Assembly: GCF_041146795.1 (NCBI RefSeq)
Contig: NC_135172.1
Location: forward strand, 13,382,137 to 13,446,136
DNA length: 64,000 bases
From: Maylandia zebra
Lineage: Eukaryota > Chordata > Actinopteri > Cichliformes > Cichlidae
Reading direction: 5' to 3'
Position 1 is the stretch's first letter; every line of letters starts with the position of its first letter. Positions 9,316 to 22,138 of this stretch are shown here, piece after piece. The notes beneath the pieces were generated by a model. That model saw nothing but the letters and a program-made list of their open reading frames with translations, was not told the DNA's origin and did no database searches. The position numbers and the translations under genes were made by a program.

Positions 9316-11289
9316 CAGGGGCGGAGCGGGGGGGTGGCTTACGGGGCTTAAGCCCGGGTTGTTTTGTCAGAAGCCCGGGGTCTTTTGGAGTGTAATTTTT
9401 TTATAGTTAGATGCCTGGCTGACAACTGTATAAAACAAAAAGTACACACAATATTCGAAGCACATAGTGCACACTGTGGGAATTTACGACTGTGCGTGAA
9501 TCCCCCCCTGATATTGGTATGATCCAAGCTCAGGCACTAAGCGACTGAGCGAGGGGGCGGGGCAGCTGCTGCCCGTGAGTGCGCTGTTGGAGAGACGGAG
9601 CCAGCCATACTAAGGAGAGCTTAAGTTTGACCAGGTACCAAAGCAAATCATTCGTACCGTACAAATAATGTAAATATGACGGTGCATCACGAAAGATTGA
9701 TATGAAACTGATCACTTGACCAATATTACGTTACTTGCTCTTCAAGTGAATCAACAAATGGCAAAATGAAAAGCCGAACAAATGCTATTTTTTTTTAGAG
9801 TCTTAGCTTACGTGTGTTTATTTCATATTCTCAGTTCTTACCCTCCCGACTAAATCGGTTTCAGTTATGTACTGAAACATAAGAATGGACATTCGAGGGT
9901 TCTTTCAAAGAAAAAACTCAGGTAAATGTTATTTTATATATTATGCTTTGTATGTTGTTCAGTATATTTCTATGCAAAACAAGAGGGATTTCAGTACACA
10001 GCAGGATATTCACATTTGTAACCAGATATTTACATACACTTTAGGGAGAAAACATAAAACATTTTTACTGTACAACATCAATTTAGAGTAAACTTTTATT
10101 TTAGATAAATATTGAAATATATTTTGAATTAGTTAAATTTCAGAATAAAGAGAGACAGAGCTATTTTTTATCACTTTCATCAAATTTAGGAGTACATGTA
10201 CACTAAATTTATTGTTAATTAATAAGAAAACTCCAGACGATTCCATTCTGAGCTGAAGAAGCTTCTGATAGGTTAGTAGAGTCCATGTGAGTAAACTGGT
10301 GGCACAGCTGTGGATGCATATAAGGCAAAACACAGAGCCTGTTTCTTTGACATGGGAAAATCAAGAGATATCAACCAAAACACCAGGAAAAGAACTGTGG
10401 AGCTCCATAAGTGTGGCTCAAGTTTGAATACAATTTGGTGCCATTTGCAATTAAGAAATACAGATAGTTTCTCTCTTTACTCTGAAAGTTAACAAATATG
10501 TTTTTATATTTATCAATCTAAAGAAATAAACATTTAGTCTGATTTGATGTTACAATTAAAAAAGTGTTTTTATCTGAAGAGTAAATATCTGGTTTTAACT
10601 GTATATTTGATGATTGTCAGCACAAAGAGGGAGAGAGAGGAGAACGAGGACAGAACAGATGAACAAGAGCAGGTGAGACACACATGTTAGTCAAATGGTT
10701 GTTTACCAAAAGTATCACCGTATCATAGGTCCTCATGTATCTCGTACCTAGTGTTTATTTTTAGGTTTGTTATTTTTCAAATTCTGTATTTATTAAGTTA
10801 TGCAGCTTGTTTGCACAACGAGGATAAATAATTATATAAACTTTTCTCAGTCTAAATAGTGGACTTTGGTAGAATTAAAAAATAAGTGTAGTGCAGGTCT
10901 ATGATGATTTTTAGTGCTATCATCTAGTTCTGATTCTGGTTCTGTCTTGGTTAAGTCCTCAGTAGTCCTGATTTTGAACTGTTGTAGTCCTGTTTTAATT
11001 CTGGATCAGTTCTGGGTCTGGTTGAATTGGGGTTTAGTCCTCGTGTCTTGATGCAGCCCTGACCTTGTTCTGCCTTGCTGCTTAATTAAAAAACTAGTTT
11101 AAGGCGTCCTGCACATGTGATATATATATTTTTCCCTATATGAAGTCATTCTTTTTTGAACAGAGCCTATTAATCTTTCAGTCATTTCTACACCCCCCCC
11201 CCCCCAAAAAAAAAAAAAAAAAAAATCCCACATGCATACTACTCTTTGGGCTAAGCCCCGGGTGTTTCAAATGTCTGGCTCCGCCTCTG
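9316..11289 (+). mobile_element. hAT DNA transposon, complete ends with an exact 8-bp target duplication
   Basis: Left end CAGGGGCGGAGC and right end GCTCCGCCTCTG form near-perfect terminal inverted repeats. Both sides carry the 8-bp duplication ATCTTAAC (9308-9315 and 11290-11297), the hallmark of hAT insertion. Unit 1 keeps the empty site at about 588-596 as ATCTTAAT. Length is 1974 bp. A frame beginning MDIRGFFQRKNSG at 9885 stops being coherent at a GTAAAT donor-like site (about 9921). It resembles the start of a hAT transposase, but no catalytic domain is visible, so the copy is non-autonomous. Confidence 0.9.
9885..9925 (+). pseudogene. Possible first exon of a hAT transposase (remnant)
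   Basis: The ATG at 9885 starts MDIRGFFQRKNSG, followed directly by GGTAAATG, which could be a splice donor. Short Met-Asp-Ile-Arg-x-Phe-Phe starts are common in hAT-type transposases. A Glu/Arg-rich stretch at about 10625-10672 that ends at a GGTGAGAC donor-like site could be a second exon. No transposase core follows, so this would be a leftover of an internally deleted element. Confidence 0.4.
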
Positions 11290-11324
11290 ATCTTAACAGT
11301 CAATACAGAAGCAACATCCAGAGT

Positions 11325-14300
11325 CAGGGGCGATTCTAGGATCAGGGCTTTGGGGGTGCTGAGCACCAGGAGAGCTGCCCAGCCAAGCAAGATAAACTTT
11401 ACTTGTCACAATGAGACTTCTTCCCTGTCTCTGTCAGTCCCTGTATCCCTAAATGTCTCCAGTTGTCCCGAGTTCTCTCTGATTGTCTCCTTGGTGCATT
11501 TAAACCCCTGTTCCTCCCTGTCCTCATCGACTGTTGTCTTCGTCTTCGTTATCAGTCATCATAATTTTACCATCTCTGTGCAAGTCTGCAAATTTCTTTA
11601 TTAAATAATAAGATTCTTAAATTCATCAAGTCTCAAAACATGAGATCACTGTTTTGTACATTTTAACACAATTTAATAAGCATATGCTTCAGCCAATACC
11701 TTTTCATTAGCCTTGTCTTGGTTTCTTGCTTTGTGGTAGATCTTTATTCTGTTTTCACTGAGATATTTGAATGCTAATCAATAAATCAATATTCAATTCT
11801 AAAAAAAAATCTAATCCCCACATTTGTGAAAGAAAACCAAAACAGTTTTTTGAAAAGTCTGTATCAAAACCATCAAATCTGACAAAGGTTATTTAAATGC
11901 TGCAAAAGAAAAATGGATTGGAATAAAAAAAAAATACATATCCTAACCTTAATTACTGGGGGAGAATAATGAATGATGCTCACAGTGAGTAAAAAGTAAA
12001 CTGAATGCATTTTTTGGACAGAGATTCACTTTTAAGGTGTATGTATAATATAATACAGATACATAAAAAATACACTCCAAAAATAGAAGAGTCCTTGAAA
12101 TGTACAAAATATTAATTAAAAAAATTATAAAAATGGAGACAACTGTGCCTATGGTACAATGTATGAAAAGCTCTTTACTGCAGATACTACTAATATGGCT
12201 CTGCAGATTTTTTATATCATTTTAACCTATGTCGCCTCACCTTGAGGTTGGAAAATCTATCACTGTTTCGTGGTCAACTCTCTCAAGCAGTTTAACAGTT
12301 TCTGTTTTGCCTGTCACTGTTCCCTGTCTGTTTTCTTACCTGGTTCTTCCTGACCTTGTACTTTCTCCTCACGTTCCCCTCTTTCCTCTCTCCCTCTTTG
12401 GACTGACAATCATACACAAATAGATTGTATTGAATGAAAAAAGTTAAATTAATATGAAAAAAATACTATTGAAATCACTATTAAAGTCCCTTCTCAATGT
12501 ACTTTCAACCAAAAGGCAAATAACCAAACACATGAACATCTAATAAAAGATATAAATACTGAAACACTGATCCAACATTATCCTTTATTGACGGATAATT
12601 TGATCTTACACTTTTAACTAAATGTGGCTACTTTTTTGAAAAAACTTCCTTATATCCATTATGAACGTGACTGTCTCTCTGTACACACACACACACAACA
12701 GGAGTTAAGGCTAATGGGAATGCAGTCAGTTAGCTGATAAGTACCTTGGGTTTAATATCGGCACATATGACAAAATAACCGGCTTCTCTCATTCCTTTTC
12801 AAACAGGACAGTGGTAACAACAGCAGGCTACAGACACTTTTAAGTTTTAGATTTTAAATAGGCTTTATACATTTCAATGGGAGCAACAGGACCGTCAACT
12901 GTCGCTTATTTTACTACAGAGCAGGACGGATTGTAGGGTAGCAAACATCATCGGAAAACACGTTTTCAACACTGCAGGTTACCCGGGTGTAATGTTTTTC
13001 AGCTAAAAAGAAACATGGTCTGACTCCTACCTAACTATATAAACAGTAACTGAAGGTTAAATGCAGCTAATATGTCCTGTTTTAAGGCAGGCACTTACAC
13101 CTCCGCTCCTCTGCATCTCAGCGACTATCGGTCTGGCAGTGAGGGCTAGTGGTGGGCGGATTGATCCAAATATCGATAGTATCAATCCCAAGTCGGGATC
13201 GGTATCGGATCGATACTAGCCTTGTTAGATCGATTCTTTTATGTTATGTTTTGTTTGACAGTTCTGCTTGTTTGCTATGCTATGCTGTGCTTTCGGCAAA
13301 AACGAAACAGCCAGGTCGCTGGACTCGCCGCTCCTGTGTCAGCAGTAAACACTTTGCTTCCCCCCCCCTTATATTTCGGTGTTGCGCTCAATAATCACAC
13401 GGTTGCTGTAACAGTTCATTCAACCGCTGCAGCTCTCCCGCTGGCAGCCGTACACATCACCACCACCAAACCTGCAGCGGCATCACAGAACACGCCCTGC
13501 CACATACCCCCATCGCCCGCTTCACCCCACCCCGCGAGCAGGCGAGGGAATCGGCCCGGACCATCGGCGCCCCATGCCCCGGCCCAGCGACAGGGAAGTG
13601 TTCACTCTGGTGGTCGCCCGCGACTCCAGCGGAAGCCCGGGAGCTGGCCTGATGGCCACCCATGTGGCAAGCAGCGGCGGCGCAGCAGCAGTGGAAGTGA
13701 GCCAGGGCTCAGAGGCAGCTGGGCGGACAGCATTCAGGGCCAGGCAGGACCCCCGCGCACCTCGACCTTCATCTCCAGCTTGGCAGGTGCCGCTGGCGCG
13801 CCAGCCTCCGGCTCACCCCAAGCCGCGCGCTGTCCACCCTTACAGTGATCACCCGGTTGCTGTAACTGTAGCCTACATTTAATGGCTGCAGCCATCCTGC
13901 TGCCAGCTGTACACATCAACACCAAAAACAACAACAGCACAAGCAGCGCACAGGTTTTAAGCCGGTGAGGCATCATTGTAGATGCAGTGAAGGTGAGTCC
14001 ATCTCCTCTGCAGCAGCATCGCAGACCATGGCCCGCCACAATAATAAAGCATTTTTTTATTTAATTATAAATAAATGATTTCTCCTAATTATGTCCTGGG
14101 TTTTAAGTAATTAATAATATAAAAGGAAAAAAAATCACAAAAAACACTTAAGGTCATGAAAATTAATTGTGATTTAGCAATTCAATGAGGCATCCACCTT
14201 ATTTATTGAAAAGTATCGGTAATGGTATCGGCGATACTGGCCCGTATTTACTTGGTATCGGATCGATACCAAAATATGCAATATCGCACACCACGTAGGG

Positions 14301-14538
14301 CACAAGAGCCAGAGCAGGGGCAAGGCGAGCTGGAACAAACCATTTTGGGAGGGGGGTATCTATACTTTTGTTGTTAAAATATTACATCTCAACCAAGTAC
14401 TGCATGCTTTCTATATTTTTTGTAGTGTATCACACACACAAAAAAGACAATATCCTGTACCAAATATTGTCAAAAAAGTAAGAAATCTTTGGGGGTGCTT
14501 TAGCCAGAAATGGGCTAAAAACGCTAAAAACGCCCCTG
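11325..14538 (+). mobile_element. Second hAT element, 8-bp target duplication, with a nested element inside
   Basis: The left end CAGGGGCGATTCTAG and right end CGCCCCTG are inverted repeats, flanked by the exact 8-bp duplication TCCAGAGT (11317-11324 and 14539-14546). Unit 1 has the unoccupied site at about 614-621 (TCTAGAGT). Length is 3214 bp, including a nested insertion at 13147-14294. There is a C/A homopolymer pair just upstream at 11193-11225 in the neighbouring element. No transposase frame is recognised. Insertion only 27 bp from the previous element suggests an accessible site. Confidence 0.88.
13147..14294 (+). mobile_element. Nested hAT-like element with GTGGTG inverted ends
   Basis: The left end TAGTGGTGGGCGG and the inverse of the right end (GTGGTGTGCG) match. 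Subterminal GATCGGTATCGGATCGATAC blocks recur in inverted form near the right end. Flanks GTGAGGGC (13139-13146) and GTAGGGC (14295-14301) look like a target duplication with one base lost. The GC-rich interior (13380-13860) has long overlapping frames in several phases with no domain. Confidence 0.65.
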
Positions 14539-14546
14539 TCCAGAGT

Positions 14547-17500
14547 ACACTGTTAAAGATTCTGTATTTTAGGTTCAGTGAAATGTTTTACATAGGCTAC
14601 TGAACCTGATAACTTGTTTTATGCTGGAGCGGATGTAGACAGAAAGCAGTCTACAGACACTCATAGAGTGTAATGCAGAGAACACTTCCACTTGTAATAT
14701 AACACTTGAAAACTGTGGTAATCAGATGTGTACAATAGTTCTGCTTGTTTTCGCTGTTTATAACAAAATATTAAGCCTAGGAGCAACTCTTGGCCTTTTT
14801 TCCATTTTAGAGATCACCACACTCCAATGAGGAAGTCAACGTGTAGTGTTAGTCTAGCTGCACAGATGAGTGATGTCCAAACAAACAAAAAACAGAAGCG
14901 AAAAAGAGGGTTCAAAAACAATGAAAAAATATGCACTCCACCACTGCCTGTGCATTTCATGCTGTACTTTTAGATCTGTGTTGATCTTCCTTATTCCGGC
15001 CCACTTATCAATCAATCAGCATTCGACCTACATATGGGTCATCCGTGTCCAGCCTCGTGCAGCTAACATTTAGAATTGCCCTGTTCTCCAGAACACCGGC
15101 AGTGTGTGCCGTTTGTGAATCCCCCTCTACGTTTGCTGATCAAACGGAAACCGCTATGCAGACGGAAAAACTACAGACACCATAAATGTAGGCGTTTAGC
15201 CATCATTTCCGCGTTCGGTGAAATTTCTCGAAGCATGCAAGCCGACTTTGTCTTATCAGGAGAACTTTTCTTTATTCCAGAATAATCCTTTCACGTAATA
15301 ACATCATTCTGTGCTCACCTGTTTTTGTTGGGCATTAAATCGGAGCACGAAGTAAAGCGTGGATGGAAAGTTTATTCAACACGGGAAACCCACGTAGGTT
15401 GCGTTGTTCCTTGATTTCCATCCGCTTGTTTGTGAAAAGCGGTCTTCTACGCTTTTGTCTTTATAAACAGATTTTACGCAGATAAACTCCAAAGAGTTCC
15501 TAAACGGTGTGGTCGCAGACAGGGGACCTCCCAGTGCAGAGTTTACCTGGAGTCACGCCGAGTCTGAGCACCGCCCGCGTCAATCCAGTCTCTTCCGCTT
15601 ATTCGCAATGAACTCAGTCGGCAGGAAATCATCTTCAATCATCACAAATTTCTAACAATTGATATTTTTCACTCCAAACACTTCCAACTGTTCGCTTGTG
15701 AGGATTTTCCAAACACTACAATTAGAAACAAAGTATCCTAAATGTATGTATTTAGTGTTTTAATTAACGTTTTAAAAATGAAATATATAAACCCGTACTA
15801 AATATTTGTATGGGGAACCTAAACAAAGACTATATGTCAAAAAATATTCTGCTATTTCTCAATTCTTTCCTAGAAGGTTTTGATGAAACTGATCATTTGT
15901 GCAGAGGTATCGAAAACGGTTTCTTACTGCCATTGTTTAAATTCACAGTATATACAGTATACCTTTAGGGAATAATATGGGCATCTGATCTCTTCTTCGG
16001 GTCAAATAAGGCCAAACTTTTAAAGTTGTGCTTAAAATGTGGTTGCCTCTGTTTGTACGCTGTACGGGGATTCTAAAGATCACAAACGTGTCACATTTGA
16101 CTGGTTAGTTATTTTGAAATATACTGTAGTATAATTTTATGTAATAAATATAAATATGTAATGAAGTAAAGTAAAGCTCAAAGTCCGTACCTATCCACGA
16201 CTTACTTCTATGTAATGTTTGTGTGATCGAAGTAGACGTCAGGCTGCCCTTATCTGATTTTTATTGCATGACTAAAGAGAACAAAGAAATCAAAATGAAT
16301 ATACAAAGTAAATGTTGCCCAGGGCTGACCTACCTGGAAATGCAAACTCACTGCAAAATATGACACTCGTTTCTGAGGTTGGAAAAATTCCCCTGGCCCC
16401 AAATGATATCTGCACAGTGCTTTGACACGAAACAGCATTCTGTCAATGTGAGAGTGAAATGCTTTTCTTTACATGCAAAACAATTTCTTTATCTTTAACA
16501 AATAATGGTGTCTTTTATCTGCCTGCAAAACTGTATAATGTAAAACGACCATCATGGCCCAGATGAGATGAGACTACACAGTGAGCAGAGCAAAGCTGTA
16601 CAAGCATCATCAAGCCCAACACTTCAGACCTTGAATGCAGACAGCAGAGGTTCAAACAGCACACCAGTGAAGAATTTCTAAGCCTAATGAAAAAGTGTTT
16701 TAAAAGCATTTTAGCAGTTGAGCTGCTGAAATACTGTTATTATTTCATAAAGGAGAAATGATGCATTACATGAAGCATTTCATAAAGGATAAATAAAGTA
16801 AAAAGAGAAACGTAGCTGAGACTGAATGCCTGTGTTTGGTGTCAGACGAAGGCGTGTTATTCTTGTATCATATTTCTGCAGCGTTTTCATGTTATTTGCA
16901 TAACAGGTGCCTTTTGAGGAAGTCATGTGTCATCTAACAACGAAATAACACATTGTCAAAAGCATCCTGACAGATTACTGCCTGCAGGCAGTAATCTGTC
17001 AGGATGCTTACAGGGCAGGCATGGCTGCTGTCATAAATTTAATAAAATGCAACTACAATTTATTAACTCAGTAGTTAATTCTTTATAGCACACTTGATAA
17101 AATACTCAAAAATTCTAAATTTGAATCCTACCATATTGTTTTTTGTTTTTACTTTTATGATATTTTTATTCACATTTTTCTTTTTTGGGACCTCAAAATG
17201 GATGTCAGCATGCCGTCTTGAAGAATGTGTCCATTCCTAAAATGCATCTGAAGTTGAGAGAGGGCTCCTTTATTGAAGACGTTTTCAGCAAATAAACAAA
17301 TAAAATGACACACAGCTTGTCCCTTTAATGTGAACTGAGATAAAAAGAAACATATAAGTCATCATGAATGCTCCTGCTTAGCAGTCATCACATGAAAAAC
17401 ACAACAATAATACCTCATATTCAACTATCAGCTATGTATGCATCATTCTGATGCTCATACTCCATATATGCACACATGCCTATGTTACAAAGTTACTTGT

Positions 17501-18030
17501 GAGAGAGAACTTTTTCTACAAGAAAAATAAAAGTAGTTTTCATATCCACGCTGAAAACTGTGCTACTATATTCCTCCTCAGGTACATGGACTGATATCAT
17601 CAGATTGCACCATAAGGGCAACTGGAACTGATGAGCATAACTGATAGCTAAACAGACAATTCAACAGAATTGAACTACCGGGAAATGGTTATCTATAAGA
17701 GCTGTAGAGAAAAAAAATCCACCAAAAGCTGTTGCATAAGTACAAAATATCATCAGCCACAATGACGATGTCAGTGCTAACAAGCTTGCCACCAACAGAT
17801 GCTTGTTAGCTGCCATTAGGCATTTGTTTAGTCTAAGTTAAAATGTTTCTATTTTTGACATGATATTTACAATTTGCAGGACATGTTGCAAATATCAGTC
17901 AACCATTGCAAATATCATTTCCAGTAAGTGTACCACTTGTTACTACAGCATAATAAATGAAATACTACATGGTGGTATCTGAATTCATGCAGTCTGTTTG
18001 TGTAGTTAGAGAGTGTGAGTCAATTGCAGT
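14547..18030. other. Unit 2 spacer, homologous to unit 1; no gene seen
   Basis: Positions 14547-16640 run alongside 620-2200 of unit 1 with substitutions and indels, and 17875-18030 alongside 2275-2440. Between them are a 50-bp palindrome (16960-17009) and AT-rich sequence without frames of note. The unit 1 tandem duplication at 1057-1360 is not evident here. Confidence 0.6.
16960..17009. repeat. 50-bp perfect palindrome
   Basis: Positions 16960-16984 are the exact reverse complement of 16985-17009, with no spacer; the centre is CCTGCAGG. The flanking base pair (16959, 17010) no longer matches. No copy is seen in unit 1. It could extrude as a cruciform, and could be the scar of a template switch or an assembly artefact. 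Confidence 0.9.
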
Positions 18031-18035
18031 CTTCC

Positions 18036-20024
18036 AGTGAGTGAAGTTCAGCATCCTGACAGCCCGATGGACAAAGCTGTCTCTCAGTCTGTGTGTTCTG
18101 GCCCGGAGGCTCTTCAGTATCCTTCCTGATGGCAGCAAACTGAAGACGCTGCTGAAGGGATGAGTGGGGTCACCTGTAATGGAGACGACCTTCCAAATGA
18201 GGCAGGTGCATTGTCATTTTTTCCTGCAGAACCCAGTGCAGGAGTCATACCACACAGTGATGCAGCTGGTGAGGATACTCTCAACTGTGCCTCTGTAAAA
18301 GGTGCTCATAATGGGGGTTGAATCTCTTGTGCTTCTCAGTTTGCAGAGGAAGTAGAGTTGCTGTTGGTCTTCTCCACATTCAGGGACAAGTTGTTGTTGC
18401 TGTACCACTCTGCCAGATGGTTAACTTCACCCCTGTAGTAGATCTCGTCGTGGGTCAGCAGAGTAAAGAGAAGGGTGCTCAACACACATCCTTGGGGAGC
18501 CCCCGTATTCAGTGTTCTTGGGCTGGAGTTGTTGCAGTCGACCCGTACTATCTGCTGTCTTCCTGTCAAGAAATCTAGCAGCCAGTTATACAGCAAGGTG
18601 CTGATCCCCAGCAGATCCAGTTTGTGAATGAGTTGCTGGGGAATGATGGTGTTGAATGCTGAACTGAAGTCTATGAACAGCACTCTGACATATGAGTCTC
18701 TAGTGTTGAGATGTGTGAGGGCTGAGTGAGGGGCAGTTGAAATTCCATCATCACTTGAGCGTTTTGACGAAAAAGATCATTTGATTTGATGCAGGACTAA
18801 CCGTTCAAAGCACTTCATAATGATGGAGGTGAGTTTGACAGGACGGTAGTCCTTAAAGCAGGAGGTAGATGACTTCTTGGGTACAGTAATGATGGTGGAG
18901 GCTTTGAGGCATGTGGGAACGGCGGTACTGATTTTGGCAAGGGATCTCCACACACTGTCTGGGGATTGTGTCACCACGGTCTGCAGAGTGGGCTTGTAGT
19001 CTGTGATGGTTTGTATTCCTTGCCACTGCCTCCAAGTATCTCTGCTGTCGCTGAAGCTTTGCTGTAGCTGATGCCACGTGACAGGTTTGCCCTTGCTGTT
19101 CTTTTGCTCACCTAATTCCCGGCTCTGAAGGCTTGCATTTTTCAACTTTAGCAGCATTTAAACCTGACCTGTGAGCCATGGTTTCTGATTGGCCCGGACA
19201 GTGATAGTCCTGGTGTCACGACCTGCAGGATCGGCAAGGTGCTGATCAGAATCTCTCCACTCCTAGCCCTCCTTCTCTTCTCTTTTTTCCTCTCTCTCCC
19301 CCTCTCTCCTTCTCTGCCCTGTTTTGCAGGGGCAGAACTCATGGCGGCTTCACGCCCTCGGTCCACACCTTCCTGGATTGGGAACACCTGGACCTCATCA
19401 GACCAACTGGTATATTAGAAGGAGGGGATCAGCTGTTCAACGCTGGATTGCTGTGAAGGCTCTAGTCAGTACACGTCTAGCTCAAGTTTCCTGTGCCTCC
19501 GTCTCAGAGACTTAACGAGTGTTTCTTTGTTCCTAGAGTCCCCGTGTTTCCCCGTGTGGAGTGTGGAAGGAGTGACTGGTCGCTAGCGGAGAAGAGAGAG
19601 GTTGAACTGAGCGCGTGTGTGATTTCCCCGTTTTCCCTGGACCCCTGCCCCTCACGTCTTGTATATAGCACTAACCCCGCACTGTCTGTACATACACTTG
19701 GTGAAGATCTGTAATAAACAATCTCTGTTTAAACGCTACTCATGAGTCCTGCAAGTGGTACCTCTAAGCAACCGGTGACACCTGGTCTCTGTGACATCAT
19801 CGATGCATTTTGGGATGTAGGCAGTAACAGTTTCTGTATATTCCTGAAAGTCTGCGGTGTTGTCGTGTGTAGCAACCTGTGGTGGAAAAGCAGTCTTGCA
19901 GTGCCTCTGAGTACCCTTCTGGCCACACCTGTACCTGCTTACGAACTGGTTTGGTGACTTTGACCAGGGGCCTGTGGGAACCCATGACACACCTAGGTTT
20001 CTGCCTGTACTGACCCTTATGCAA
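18036..20024 (-). mobile_element. Defective Rex1/CR1-type LINE, interrupted by a solo LTR
   Basis: Read on the minus strand, the pieces follow LINE order. The endonuclease-RT linker gives VTKPVRKQVQVWPEG and EYTETVTAYIPKCIDDVTE (19990-19785). After the LTR comes ITVRANQKPWLTGQV (about 19205-19160). Then RT motifs: [16 protein letters not shown] and [19 protein letters not shown] (18920-18790), [12 protein letters not shown] and [11 protein letters not shown] (18683-18480). Immediately afterwards the frame jumps from LLTHD to EIYYRGEV, so about two dozen residues that would contain the catalytic FADD motif are deleted. Frameshifts also occur in the linker, and the linker-RT part is shortened. 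It is immobile. The insertion lies in unit 2 only, downstream of gene B2. Confidence 0.82.
19214..19780. mobile_element. Solo LTR of an LTR retrotransposon, 5-bp target duplication
   Basis: The element begins TGTCACGACC and ends ACCGGTGACA, giving TG...CA ends with short inverted repeats. It is flanked by the exact 5-bp duplication CCTGG (19209-19213 and 19781-19785). A TATA-like GTATATAGC (about 19660) and a polyadenylation signal AATAAA (about 19713) sit in the order expected of an LTR read on the plus strand. Length is 567 bp. No internal region or second LTR is present, consistent with LTR-LTR recombination. The family is probably Gypsy-like, judged from the ends only. Confidence 0.85.
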
Positions 20025-21385
20025 AATAGGTGGAATTAAGACACAGTTCCAAAAGCAAACACAACTGATCAGTGCTGAGAGTGGTCCTGTTGCTGAGGTT
20101 GGGGTGATCCTGTAATCTCTTATGAACTACCTCCAACGCTTCTATGACTGGGATGCAAGTGAAGACAGATGTAACATCTCTCTCTCACTGTACATGTACT
20201 GTTTATAAAATTAGGGAAACATAACCTGCACAAACAAAATAATTTGCAGGACAAATGTTTGACATCAATTTTGTTCGATTTGAAGAAGGTAGGGGGGCAA
20301 CTTCACTCACATGTGTTTATAAGGTTGGGGAAACCTGCAGTCAGCTGAGACTGAAGAAGTCACTTGGATGAGTGACGAAACGTTTCTCCAACAGAATCAA
20401 CCTTTTGGGATTTACTTACCTGGATGATTAAGCACGCATCAAGACCAGCTGATCATTGATCAGTTTCATGATTGAAGTAGTAACAGGAGAGCGAGGGTGA
20501 GAGAATTTGAGAAGAAGAGGCAGCTGACAGCGTAAAGACGCAGAATAACTCCAGCTTTGTGTCTTCTTCCATTCTAGCTGACGTCCAGGACAAACTGTGT
20601 TCTTTTTCAGCTCCGTACGAAGTGCGTAATAATTTCTCTGAATGCGGGGCGATTCTGTTTTTTACAGAACAGTTGGCAACTCTACTAACTAACTTTATGA
20701 ATAAAATAAAGTTCACTGTCAGCAACATCATAGCTCCCATAGTACGCAGTACAACTTATTGTAACTGTAAAAAGTCAGCACAACGAAAATAAACTCCACC
20801 TAAACTTGGTTTATATCTGACCCAGGTAGACTGCAGGTCATAACTTCTTACCTGAAGTTCAGTTCACCTGATACTCGGACCGGCAGCTGCCTCGGGTCTC
20901 TCCTCCTCCTGCCTCCACTCTCCCTCATCCACCTGCTGGCCTCTGTGGCAGCTCCGCCACAGCCACCAAAAATTTGGTTACTGAGTTACTTTTACATATC
21001 GGCCAGCATCTGGCCAATCCACCACCTTTCATTGTTTATACCATAAAAAAAAAAATTTTAAAAACGAAAAATCGCCATCGGCCCACCGGTATGCCCGATG
21101 GCCAGTCCAGCTATGATGTGGCCATTACATTTTTGGTTGTCTAGACCAAATCACTAAATTTTGCTCTACAAGGGCCTGATATCAACTTATGAGGACATTA
21201 TACTGCCTCTGTTTCATCAAAATTTAAAACAAATATCCTCATATGTGGCTCTCATTTTTCTCAGAAACAAAAATTCAGTTTAAAAAAAATCTGGTAATTC
21301 TTTGTTTTTACATTCATCGGATCCCAATATGCCCAAATACCAAAGAGAAATTAAAAATGCATGCCATGGAAGAGTTTGGGTCTTA
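20025..21385. other. Repeat-derived sequence between the LINE and the B2 3' flank; no gene seen
   Basis: This is part of the roughly 3.35-kb block (about 18035-21385) absent from unit 1. It includes a dispersed-repeat tract at 20300-20450 with CTGAAGAAG, a hairpin and GAAACGT (20351-20386), and a GC-rich MITE-like stretch at about 20930-21120 with a CGATGG-type inverted motif near 21075-21105. No frame with a recognisable domain was found. Confidence 0.5.
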
Positions 21386-22138
21386 GGAGGTTAAGATGTG
21401 CAGTGAACCTTGGCTGTTTTGAGTCTTTGCTGTCTGTGTGTCTTATTTCTGGTGGGAGAGATAAGGACACAATGGGAACATAACAGATGTATGCAATGAG
21501 AGATGAATACAATTGAAATAAAGAAATAGTCTAAAAGAATTGAAATTGCTTTGCAGATTAAAACAATCTGAGGCACTATAGAGAAATATGGATTCTGTAA
21601 CTAGTATCTTTCTGTATGTCAGAAACTGTCCTCTAAGGGCTTTTAAGGATCCCAGATTTGCCAGTGATAGAAAACAAAACAGGACAGTGCTCTACTGTGG
21701 TATTATCATAGACTCTAGTATGTGAATGGCGTTTCTCACAACATTCAAGAGAACACTGAAAGGTTGAGGTTTTGGAAAAACATATTCATTACATTCAAAT
21801 GAATAAGAACAGTCCATTTAATTAAATGTACTTTAATATGTAAAATAAACCTTATAATCTTTTAAAATATTTACACCTTTCATTAGCAGTCAATTTAATG
21901 TTTAACCCCAACTGTATTATTTGTAAACGCATTTAAGTAACCTCAGCATTCTCACATAATAATCACACATGTAAAAGTGCACCCCAATGAGACCTGGTAA
22001 ACCTATAAAACCTTGAAGCAATTGTTCACCTTCACCTTTCCAAACAAGTAACTCTAAATCACATTTAAAAAAATAAATAACTTCGGTAGTTTATAACAAT
22101 CTATAAATACATTAAAACTCTAGCATAAAGCTAAGGTG

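Noticed and set aside
13222..13848. 208-residue plus-strand frame
   Set aside because: It lies inside a nested hAT-like element; GC-rich bias keeps several frames open and no domain is recognisable.
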